A stretch of DNA of 54,835 nucleotides, taken from contig NZ_MQUQ01000044.1 in the NCBI RefSeq assembly GCF_001953865.1, positions 1 through 54,835 of the forward strand, in the 5' to 3' direction. The stretch comes from Amycolatopsis coloradensis (lineage in GTDB: Bacteria; Actinomycetota; Actinomycetes; Mycobacteriales; Pseudonocardiaceae). The notes beneath the pieces are model-generated. The model had not been told where the DNA came from. It did no database searches and saw nothing but the letters and a program-made list of their open reading frames with translations. The translations under genes and the position numbers were made by a program. Positions 31,558-39,382 of the stretch are shown here, one piece after another (positions within the stretch are counted from its first letter, which is position 1; the number at the start of each line of letters is the position of its first letter).

Positions 31558-33645
31558 TCACCCTTTCCCGGACGGCGCCGGATCGGTGGCCGCCACCCCG
31601 AACACCCGGCCCAGCGCGATCACCGTCTCGTCGAGATGCCCGAGACTGGTGAGCACCGACCGCGCCCGCGGATCGTCGATCCGGTCCGCCACCGGCGTTC
31701 CGTCGTCCCGCACCAGCGTCCCGTGGCCCGAACCGCCGGGATCGTCGAGTGCTTTCCCCAGCAACGCGATGTTCTCCCGGATCCGCCCGGTGTAGAGCAG
31801 CAGCCGATCCGCCTCGTTCACCAGCAACCCGGCCTGCGATCGCGCCGCGACATGCCGGGCGCGGAAGGCGATCGTCTCCACCGTCGTGAGCACGTGCCAG
31901 CCGTAGTCGCGGCGGCTGCTGAGGTTCACCGGATGGGTCAGCGGCTCGATCGTCGTGCGGACCTTGTCCACCGCACGGTCCAGGTCACGCGACTTCTCGA
32001 TGACGCTCACGTTCTCCGCGCCGGACAAGAGTCCCGCGGCCTTGTCGACGAACTCGTCCAGTTCGTCCAGCAGGGCCGAGAGGTCGTCCAGCATCACCGC
32101 CCTGGTCCGCACCGGCATGATCACCACCGCCGCCAGCACCCCGGCCGCCGCGCCCACCGCGGTCTCCGCGACCCGGATCCACAGCACCTCCAGGCTGAAC
32201 GTCCCCAGCAGGCTGTAGAGCAGGCCGAGCATGCTGGTGATGAAGAACGCCATGATCACCTGCGACACCCGCGCCATGTAGACCATGCCGAACACGCACA
32301 CCAGGATCAGTGCCAGCGTCGCCGGCACACTGCCCGACACGAGCAGCGTCAGCACGAGCCCGCCCACGATGCCGATCAGCGTGCCGCCGAGCCGCCGGAC
32401 ACCTTTCACGAACGTCGCCCCCGCGGTCGACGAGCCGATGAACACCACGAACACGGTCAGCACCGCCCAGTACCACCGCTGGCTCGACACCAGTTCCCCG
32501 CCGATAACGGCGAGCCCGCCGCCCACCACGGCCTGGATGGCGCTGCGCGTCTGGTTGTCGTAGGCGAACGCCGACGGCTTCTCCTCTTCCGGATCCTCGG
32601 GATCGTCCGCGGCGTCGGAGACGTCGTGCTCGGCCACGCGCTGCGCGCGCACGTCGGCCAGCGCGAGCTCGGCGATGGCCCGGCGGACCCCGTCGCCGGG
32701 CGCGGCGTGCTCGTCGATCCGGCTGCCTTCCACCAGCATCTTGCTGAACTCTTCGGTCTCGCTGATCAGCGGCAGTTCCCGTGGGTCGCGTTCGATCAGC
32801 GACCGGAACCGCCGCATCCGCGCGATCAGGTCGTCCCGGACGTCCTCGTCGAGGTCTTCGGCGCAGGTGCGCTGCACGGTGATCGTCAGCCACTGCACGG
32901 CGAGTTCGACCTCGATCGCGCGGCGGCGGAGCCGGTTCGCCGATTCCGCGCCGGTGACCTCGGGCGCGGTGTCCTCGATGAGCAGGACCGACTCCTGCAT
33001 CCGCGCGTTCGTCGTCCGGAGCCGTTTGCGGGTGCGTTCGCTGCCACCGACCGCCAGATGGTCCTCGGCCGCCCGCACCACCGCGGCGAGCCTGGCCCGG
33101 AACGCCCGCCGGATCCGCAGGAACTCCGCGTCCGTATGCCTGCGCAGCAGGACGAACCGCACGACCGCGTTGGCCGCGATCCCGATGGTCAGCGCCAGCA
33201 GCAGCACCGGGACCTGCTTGAGATGCGTTTGCAGGAACATGGCGAAGAAGAACAGGAAGAACGAGATCGACCCCAGCGCGATCCCGCGCGAGCCGAACCG
33301 CTGCGCGTAGACCGCCACGAAGATCAGCAGCACGAACACGATGCTGTCCAGCGGCGGCGCGGCCGAACCGGCACTCGCCGCGGTGAGCGACGCGGCCCCG
33401 AGCACCAGTGCCAGTACCAGCGTCAGCGCCTGCTGTCCGGGGGTGTCGTCGTTGACGGTGAAGGCGGCCGTCATCGCGGCGATCGCGGCGACGAGGGTGA
33501 TCGTGAGCGGCTGGTGGAACGGCAGGATGGCCAGTACCGCGACGACGATGCTGAGCACGGCCGAGAAGCCGAGCCGGAGCCGGACCAGGCCGGGATCGGA
33601 GGCGACCAGACGGTCGGTCGTGGCCTGGGTGATGCGCGAGATCAT
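31558..33645 (-). CDS. FUSC-family membrane protein (aromatic-acid-exporter-like)
   Basis: 695 aa. There are two blocks of transmembrane helices: residues ~25-170 (AVLSIVVAVLAILPFHQPLT, ALTLVLALVLGAAS, ISFFLFFFAMFLQTHL, VPVLLLALTIGIAANAVV) and ~370-520 (YWAVLTVFVVFIGSS, LIGIVGGLVLTLLVSGSVP, LALILVCVFGMVYMA). Between them and at the C-terminus lie cytoplasmic helical domains. This is the FUSC layout of the YccS/AaeB exporter group. Its start overlaps the GH92 stop by 4 bases (ATGA), so it is co-translated after the glycosidase. The substrate is unknown; pairing with a mannosidase-like enzyme is not an established system. Confidence 0.88.
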   Translation of the reverse strand: MISRITQATTDRLVASDPGLVRLRLGFSAVLSIVVAVLAILPFHQPLTITLVAAIAAMTAAFTVNDDTPGQQALTLVLALVLGAASLTAASAGSAAPPLDSIVFVLLIFVAVYAQRFGSRGIALGSISFFLFFFAMFLQTHLKQVPVLLLALTIGIAANAVVRFVLLRRHTDAEFLRIRRAFRARLAAVVRAAEDHLAVGGSERTRKRLRTTNARMQESVLLIEDTAPEVTGAESANRLRRRAIEVELAVQWLTITVQRTCAEDLDEDVRDDLIARMRRFRSLIERDPRELPLISETEEFSKMLVEGSRIDEHAAPGDGVRRAIAELALADVRAQRVAEHDVSDAADDPEDPEEEKPSAFAYDNQTRSAIQAVVGGGLAVIGGELVSSQRWYWAVLTVFVVFIGSSTAGATFVKGVRRLGGTLIGIVGGLVLTLLVSGSVPATLALILVCVFGMVYMARVSQVIMAFFITSMLGLLYSLLGTFSLEVLWIRVAETAVGAAAGVLAAVVIMPVRTRAVMLDDLSALLDELDEFVDKAAGLLSGAENVSVIEKSRDLDRAVDKVRTTIEPLTHPVNLSSRRDYGWHVLTTVETIAFRARHVAARSQAGLLVNEADRLLLYTGRIRENIALLGKALDDPGGSGHGTLVRDDGTPVADRIDDPRARSVLTSLGHLDETVIALGRVFGVAATDPAPSGKG

Positions 33646-36600
33646 CGGGCGAGCAGCTCTCCTTGGGCGAGGGTGACCCGCCGGGCGGTGGACGAGGTGA
33701 TGCGAAGACGGTATCGGGCGTGCCTCGACGGCTCCGCGAGGGCGAACGGCCGCGTCTGACGGCGCCAGCGGAACGTCTCGCCCTCACGCTGGTCCAGCAG
33801 CACCCAGCGCTCGCCGTCGTCCGACCCCTCCAGCACCCACGACCGCGGATCACCCCGGCGGCTTCCCGAGGTCAGCGTGTACATCACGACCTCGCGAGAG
33901 GTGTCCTCGACAGGGAAGTCGACGACCGGCTCGCCGCCGGGGAAGGTGACCTGGGTCCTGGTCGTGTCGTCGAACAGCGCACTGGTGCCCGCCGTGATGT
34001 CCGTGAGCGGGCACGGATCGGACGGCCCGGCGGGGGAGCGGCCCCAGTCCGACGGCTTCTCGCCCATCGTGAACTCCAGCACCGCGCCGTCGGCCAGCGT
34101 GGAATGGGGGAGCGTGCTGCTCCGGTGCGGACGTCCGTCGATCGTCAGCCCGTGGACGTACACGGTGGCCTCGGTGTTGCCGGGCGCCTTGACCACCAGG
34201 TCCTTACCGTTCTCCAGGTGGACGGTCGCCTTCGTGAACAGCGGCGCGCCGATCGCGTACTCGGGGCTGCCCATGGCCAGCGGGTAGAACCCGAGCGCGC
34301 CGAAAACGTACCAGGCGGACATCTCGCCGTTGTCCTCGTCGCCCGGATAGCCCTGGCCGAGGTCGCCGCCGACGTAGAGCCGCCGCAGGACCTCCCGCAC
34401 GATCCGCTGCGTCTTCGACGGCGCGCCCGCGTAGTTGTAGATGTAGGGAATGTGGTGCGACGGCTGGTTGGAATGCCCGTACTGTCCCATCCGGACGTCG
34501 CGGGCTTCGGTCATCTCGTGGATCAGCCCACCGTAGGAGCCCGGTTTGCGGCCGGTCTCCGGCGTCGCGAAGAACGTGTCCAGTCTGGACTCCAGCGCCT
34601 CGGTGCCGCCGTGCAGCGCGGCGAGCCCGGCGGCGTCGTGGGGGACGGAGAAGACGGTGTTCCAGGAGTTCGTCTCGGTGAAATCGCCGCCCCAGGCCTC
34701 GGGGTCGTACCCCTCGGCGGCGAAATGACGGCTGCCGTCACGGTTGCGGCCCTGGAAGAACCCGATCCGGGGATCGAAGTGGTTCGCGTACTGCTGCGAG
34801 CGTTGCCGGAAATACGCGGCGTCGTCGCGCCGGCCGAGCGCTTCGGCGAGGTTGGCCAGGCCGAAGTCGTTGATACAGCCCTCCAGCGCCCAGGACAGGC
34901 CTTCGTGGACGGACGTCGGCGTGAACCCGAGGAAGATCGATTCGTGCAGTCCCTTCCGGCCGACACTTTGCCCGGGCGGTGTCACCGTCGCGTTCTTCAG
35001 CGCGGCCTCGTAGGCGCCTTCGACGTCGAATCCCCGAACGCCCTTGAGGTAGGCGTCGGCGAACGCGACGTCGGAACTGGTGCCGGTCATGAGGTTGGCG
35101 TAGCCGGGGGAGGACCAGCGGGAGATCCAGCCGCCCTCGCGGTACTGCCGGACGAACCCGTCGATCATCCGCCCGCACCGGGCGGGGGTGAGCAGGGCGT
35201 ACGCGGGCCAGGTGGTGCGGTAGGTGTCCCAGAAGCCGTTGTTGACGTACATCTCGCCGTCCGCGATCTTCGCCCCGGTCCTGGTGCGGGTGCTGGGCCG
35301 GAGACGGCGGACGACGGGGCTCGCGTGGCGGACGCCTGTCGGGGTGTCCTCGTGCGCGGAGTTCGGGTAGAGGAACAGGCGGTAGAGGTTGGAGTAGAAC
35401 GTGTCGCGCTGGTCTTCGGTCGCGCCCTCGATCTCCACGCGGCCCAGCACCTCCGACCACGCGTCGCGGGCCTTGTCGCGGACTTGCTCGAAGCTCGTGC
35501 CGTCCGGGATCTCCAGGTCCAGGTTCCGCTTCGCCTGGGTGAGGCTGATCAGCGACGTCGCGATCCGCATCGTCACTTGGGGCGCGGCGAACTCCAGGAA
35601 GCCGGTGACCGTGCGCCACACCGGACGGCGGATCTTCCCGCCGCGTTCGGCGGGAACGTCGAACGCGGCGTGGACGAACATCCGCCGGGCCCCGGCCGAC
35701 AACCTGCTGCGCACCCAGGTGTGACCGGTGAGGACACCGTTCGCCGCGTCGAGTCGCAGGCCGCCCCGGTTGCGGGCGTTGTCGAACAGCAGCCAGCCGC
35801 GTTCACCCGGGAAGGTGAACCGCATGATCGCCGCGTGATCCGACGGCGCGATGTCGGCGGTGACACCGCTGGCGAACCGGACACCGTAGTGATACGGCCG
35901 GTCGATCTCGTCGTCATGGGAGAACGCGAGCGCGCGACGGACCCGGTCCGCCTCGACCGGGCCGGTCCCCGGCATCACCTGGAAGGTGTGCCGGTCACCC
36001 ATCCACGGGCTCGGCTGATGCGACAGCGCGAACGCCTGAAGTGCCGGGCGGTTCGCCGCGTCGTTGTGCCGGTGGTAGCTGTAGAGCCAGTTGGTGACGC
36101 CCGCGTCGGTGACCGGGGTCCAGAAGTTGAACCCGTGCGGAACGGCCGTCGCGGGGAAATTGTTGCCCCGCGAGAACTTGTCGCTCGAATGAGTGCCGCG
36201 GGTGGTGCGGACGTGGTCGACCGGCTCACGGATCTCGACCGCGCGCTCGGTGATCCGGACGTCGTCGAGCCAGCCCGTGCTTTCGCCGTCCGGCGGTTCG
36301 CTGACCAGCACGATCCGGGCGATCCGCCGTCCCGCGAACTCGCCCAGCCGCCGTCGTACCGGATTCCACTGGTCGACGTACAGCGTCTTGTCCAGGCCCT
36401 GCTCCGCGGCGCTGAACCCGGCGGCCGTCCCGTCGGTGAACTCGACGTCCAGTGCCACGAACGTGCTGCGGTAACTGGGGACGGCGTCGGCCTCGGCCTC
36501 GGGGAAGACCACATAGGACAGTTCCGTGTGGCCGGTGACCTCGACGTCCACTTCGAACAGTGTCGCGCGCAGCGAGTTTTCGTAGCGGAGAGCGTGCCCG

Positions 36601-36725
36601 CCGGTGAACCCGACGCCTGGCTTCGCCGTCGGCGACGACCGCGGCCCGGTGCCCACGCGCAAGGCCGGATCCACCGGCTGCGGATCACCCGTTTCGAACG
36701 AGGAGAAAAACCCGGTGATCGTCAC
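33642..36725 (-). CDS. GH92-family glycosidase, no signal peptide, F5/8-type C-terminal domain
   Basis: 1027 aa from a GTG at 36725; the open frame continues upstream but reads as non-coding. Residues ~1-160 form an accessory beta domain and ~185-870 the GH92 unit: SRGNNFPATAVPHGFNFWTP, YVNNGFWDTYRTTWPAYALL, SPGYANLMTGTSSDVAFADA, GDEDNGEMSAWYVFGALGFY. Residues ~900-1027 look like an F5/8-type carbohydrate-binding domain (SWVLEGSDDGERWVLLDQRE). GH92 enzymes are calcium-dependent exo-alpha-mannosidases. The segment HSNQPSHH has Gln754 where I recall a catalytic acid Glu in typical members. There is no secretion signal, unlike the second GH92 gene. It is co-translated with the FUSC gene. Confidence 0.9.
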   Translation of the reverse strand: MTITGFFSSFETGDPQPVDPALRVGTGPRSSPTAKPGVGFTGGHALRYENSLRATLFEVDVEVTGHTELSYVVFPEAEADAVPSYRSTFVALDVEFTDGTAAGFSAAEQGLDKTLYVDQWNPVRRRLGEFAGRRIARIVLVSEPPDGESTGWLDDVRITERAVEIREPVDHVRTTRGTHSSDKFSRGNNFPATAVPHGFNFWTPVTDAGVTNWLYSYHRHNDAANRPALQAFALSHQPSPWMGDRHTFQVMPGTGPVEADRVRRALAFSHDDEIDRPYHYGVRFASGVTADIAPSDHAAIMRFTFPGERGWLLFDNARNRGGLRLDAANGVLTGHTWVRSRLSAGARRMFVHAAFDVPAERGGKIRRPVWRTVTGFLEFAAPQVTMRIATSLISLTQAKRNLDLEIPDGTSFEQVRDKARDAWSEVLGRVEIEGATEDQRDTFYSNLYRLFLYPNSAHEDTPTGVRHASPVVRRLRPSTRTRTGAKIADGEMYVNNGFWDTYRTTWPAYALLTPARCGRMIDGFVRQYREGGWISRWSSPGYANLMTGTSSDVAFADAYLKGVRGFDVEGAYEAALKNATVTPPGQSVGRKGLHESIFLGFTPTSVHEGLSWALEGCINDFGLANLAEALGRRDDAAYFRQRSQQYANHFDPRIGFFQGRNRDGSRHFAAEGYDPEAWGGDFTETNSWNTVFSVPHDAAGLAALHGGTEALESRLDTFFATPETGRKPGSYGGLIHEMTEARDVRMGQYGHSNQPSHHIPYIYNYAGAPSKTQRIVREVLRRLYVGGDLGQGYPGDEDNGEMSAWYVFGALGFYPLAMGSPEYAIGAPLFTKATVHLENGKDLVVKAPGNTEATVYVHGLTIDGRPHRSSTLPHSTLADGAVLEFTMGEKPSDWGRSPAGPSDPCPLTDITAGTSALFDDTTRTQVTFPGGEPVVDFPVEDTSREVVMYTLTSGSRRGDPRSWVLEGSDDGERWVLLDQREGETFRWRRQTRPFALAEPSRHARYRLRITSSTARRVTLAQGELLAR

Positions 36726-36832
36726 CAGGCCACCGTAACTCGCGCGCGTGAGCACGGCTCGGTGGCCGCCGCGCCTCGTGAGTGTCAAGGACGGCCGTGA
36801 GTGTCTCAGGTACCTACCGGGTTCCGGGTGTC

Positions 36833-36889
36833 GTGTCGCGAAAGCCACTTTCGCGGCGTCTGATGTCCCGAAAGTGGCTTTCGCGACAC
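36833..36889. repeat. 21-bp perfect palindrome (family B, copy 1)
   Basis: The arms GTGTCGCGAAAGCCACTTTC+G (36833-36853) and the complement (36869-36889) are separated by a 15-base loop ending TGATGTCC. The same arms recur at 54792 at the window end. It lies in the gap downstream of the serine hydrolase gene and upstream of GH92, both minus strand. It could terminate transcription or be a dispersed REP-like element. Confidence 0.6.
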
Positions 36890-36914
36890 CCGGGTTGGTG
36901 GCCGCGGTCGGCTT

Positions 36915-36947
36915 CCCGGTACATGAAGGGGGCCTTCATGTACCGGG
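36915..36947. repeat. 15-bp palindrome (family A, copy 2)
   Basis: CCCGGTACATGAAGG-GGG-CCTTCATGTACCGGG. It carries the same TACATGAAGG core as the palindrome at 19117 but with a short loop. It lies 26 bases from the family B palindrome. Confidence 0.6.
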
Positions 36948-37352
36948 GAAGGTGTGAAGGTCGCGTTTCTCCGGCGAGTCCTCACGGACCCGCCTCGCCC
37001 GCCGTAGGCACCTAGAACACCCTTGGCCCTGACCCGAATCGCCACTCACGAGGACAGGTCGCGACTCTGTCGCAGGCGTCCTGAGGGCCACCTTCAGGAC
37101 AGCCACATCCCCTCGCTCACGCCTGCCCGATCGCAATTGGTCGCCTACTCGCCAGGAACACGAGTCACGAAGGAAGGGGCCCATCCTCCGTTGATCAAGG
37201 GCACGCCCCGAGCGACCACTACAGGCACTACCCCCCACGCTCAAGTAGTCAGCGACCCCAAGTCCGGATCACCAAGAGCAGCGCTGACCCAGCTATGCGA
37301 CTTCACGTACTAAGAAGGCCTTCACGGCACTGCGCCGCCGGACCGGAAGACC
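36948..37352. other. Non-coding stretch
   Basis: About 400 bases downstream of the serine hydrolase with no coding signal on either strand. Composition is less GC-biased than in neighbouring genes. There are no further long palindromes. Confidence 0.45.
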
Positions 37353-38462
37353 TCAGCAGAAGACTTCGTTGAGCAGCTTGAGGAACGCCGGGTTGGGGTC
37401 GCCGCCGGTCGGCGCGCTCGTGGCCGAGAGCTCCAGCCGCTTCTTGGTGTCCGGTGTGGTCAGCAGCTGCGAGGAGTAGCCGGGGATGCCGCCGCCGTGG
37501 CCCCACACCTTGCTGCCACACGGCAGGGTCTGTACCCCAAGGCCGAGGCCGTACTCGGGGCTGACCGTGGTGGTCTTGCTGATCTCCCGCTGTTGCGCGG
37601 GCTTGAGCAGCTTGCCGCTCGCCAGTGCCACGCCGAACGTGTCCAGGTCACGGGTCGTGGAGATGATCTCGCCGGCGGCCCACGCGACCGACGGGTTGAG
37701 GCGGGTGATGTCGTTCGGCTTGCCTGCCACGGTCACGTAACCGTGGGCGTGCGGGCCCCTGATGTCGACGTTGTCGCCGGGAACCTCGGTGTCGGTGAGG
37801 TGCAACGGTTTCAAGATCCGCTGCTCGACCGCTTTCCCGTATGGCTTGCCGGTCAGCTTCTCCACCAGCAGGCCCGCGACCACGTAGTTGGTGTTGGAGT
37901 AGCTCCACCGGGTGCCGGGGTCGAAGTCGAGCGGCTTGTCGGTGGCGATCTTGAGCAGCTGCGCGGGTGTCCAGTGCTGGTAGCGGATCCGCTCGAATTC
38001 GTCCGGGTCGAGCGGCAACGCGTCGGTGTAGTTGTAGAGGCCGCTGGTGTGTTGCAGGACCTGGCGGACCGTGATACGGCCGTCGATCGTGCCGGGCAGG
38101 TAACGGACGACCGGCGCGTCCAGGTCGAGCTTGCCTTCGCCCGCGATCTGCAACAGCACCGTCGACACGAACGTCTTGGTGATGCTGCCGACGCGGAACC
38201 GGCCGTTTTCCGGCACCGGGCGATTCGAGCCCAGCTCCGCCTTGCCCGAGCGAGCGGTGAACCGCTGGGAGCCGTCGGCCACCCTGGCCTGCACGCCGAG
38301 CGCTCCACTCGCGGTGAGCTGGTCCAGCGCCTCTTGCACGACCTTGCGGTCGGCGCTGGTGTCGGCGAGCGCGGTACCCGTGGCGGCGACCAACCCGGCG
38401 ACGGTGAGCGCGGCCACGAGCCGGACTCTCCGCAAAGGCCGCGACGATTTTCTTTGCACCAT
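37353..38462 (-). CDS. Secreted serine hydrolase (class C beta-lactamase/DD-carboxypeptidase-like)
   Basis: 369 aa. It has a signal peptide (basic MVQRKSSRPLRRVR, core LVAALTVAGLVAATGTA, cleavage after ALA). The three active-site motifs are intact: SxxK at Ser93-Lys96 (GSITKTF), YSN at 188-190 (WSYSNTNYV) and HGG at 322-324 (VWGHGGGIPGYSS). These match the Streptomyces R61 DD-peptidase group and related penicillin-recognising hydrolases. It is probably extracellular. Cys315 and the C-terminal Cys369 may form a disulphide. It is monocistronic; the next gene on this strand is GH92, after 630 bases. Confidence 0.92.
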   Translation of the reverse strand: MVQRKSSRPLRRVRLVAALTVAGLVAATGTALADTSADRKVVQEALDQLTASGALGVQARVADGSQRFTARSGKAELGSNRPVPENGRFRVGSITKTFVSTVLLQIAGEGKLDLDAPVVRYLPGTIDGRITVRQVLQHTSGLYNYTDALPLDPDEFERIRYQHWTPAQLLKIATDKPLDFDPGTRWSYSNTNYVVAGLLVEKLTGKPYGKAVEQRILKPLHLTDTEVPGDNVDIRGPHAHGYVTVAGKPNDITRLNPSVAWAAGEIISTTRDLDTFGVALASGKLLKPAQQREISKTTTVSPEYGLGLGVQTLPCGSKVWGHGGGIPGYSSQLLTTPDTKKRLELSATSAPTGGDPNPAFLKLLNEVFC

Positions 38463-38650
38463 AAGAAAAATCTCCCCTGTAAGCGTGAATTCTCTCCCCA
38501 GCCGACGCTAGCGTCCGGCGCTCCTTACCCGCAGTAGCGGAAACCACATCCACTCGAACAGAGCAGAACATCCGGCAGCGGTGGTAGATCACGGTATCGG
38601 GGTAGAAACGTGCTTTCCGATCGGCACGCGCATACACGGTCATAACTAAC

Positions 38651-39325
38651 CGTCACTCCTTCTGCTTCGTCCTCCGGGAGAAGACCGCCCGGCATCCGTT
38701 GCTGGACCTGAAGCTCATCGCCCGGCCACTCGTTTCCAGCGGCTTGGCGCTCAAGGCCGCGGCCGGACTCGCGACCGCCGGGCTCGGCTACCTCGTGACG
38801 CTGCACCTCCAGTTCGGCCTGGGCTGGACTCCCGCCCAAGCCGCCCTCGGGATGCTTCCCCAGGTCGTCGTCCTGCTCGCCGGCGGTGCGCTCGTCACGC
38901 CCCTGATCACCCGCGTCGGTCTCACCAAGGCCGCCTGGCTCAGCGCCTGCGCGGTCGTGTGCGGCCTCGCCGTCTACACCGCGTTCGGCGGGCTCGGCTA
39001 CGTCTGGATCGCACTGGCTCTCGCCTGCGTCGCGGCGGGCATGCGCGTGGTCGGTGTCGTGGCGGGCACCAACGTGATGCGCGGCCTGCCGCCGGACCGG
39101 ACCACCATCGGCGCCGCGCTGGTCGACACCGCCAGCGAGGTCACCACCGGGATCGGCATCGCGCTCAGCGGCACCATCCTGGCGTTGGTCTTCCCCGGCG
39201 CGCTGACGGCGGCTCAGCACTCGGCCGACTTCCTGACGGCGACGACCTACGCGGGCTTCGCGCTCACGGTCCTGTCCGCGACACTGGTCGGTTCCGGCAT
39301 CCTGCGCGGCAGGAATTCCGCGTGA
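38651..39325 (+). pseudogene. C-terminal half of an MFS drug-efflux transporter (5'-truncated)
   Basis: From about 38651 the frame reads RHSFCFVLREKTARHPLLDL, the loop before the last helices of a 14-span (DHA2) exporter, then six hydrophobic spans (LALKAAAGLATAGLGYLVTL, QVVVLLAGGALVTPLITRV, AWLSACAVVCGLAVYTAFGG, VWIALALACVAAGMRVVGVV, GIGIALSGTILALVFPGA). About 270 residues of the N-terminal half are missing and there is no start. The stop lies inside a 51-bp palindrome. It is probably a relic left by deletion. Confidence 0.75.
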
Positions 39326-39370
39326 AGGCCCCCTTCCCTCGGCTGAGCCGAGGGAAGGGGGCCTTCACGC
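39320..39370. terminator. 51-bp perfect palindrome (family A, copy 3)
   Basis: 25-base arms around a single central base. The left arm starts GCGTGAAGGCCCCCTTCC and contains the stop codon of the MFS remnant. It lies between the convergent MFS remnant and the secreted GH92 gene. It shares GTGAAGGCCCCCTTCC with the family A palindrome at 19117. Confidence 0.65.
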
Positions 39371-39382
39371 GCTACCGGAGGA

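Noticed and set aside
33663..36800. Plus-strand open frame of 1045 codons opposite the first GH92
   Set aside because: Antisense shadow of a gene with clear catalytic motifs; composition dominated by Arg, Gly, Val.
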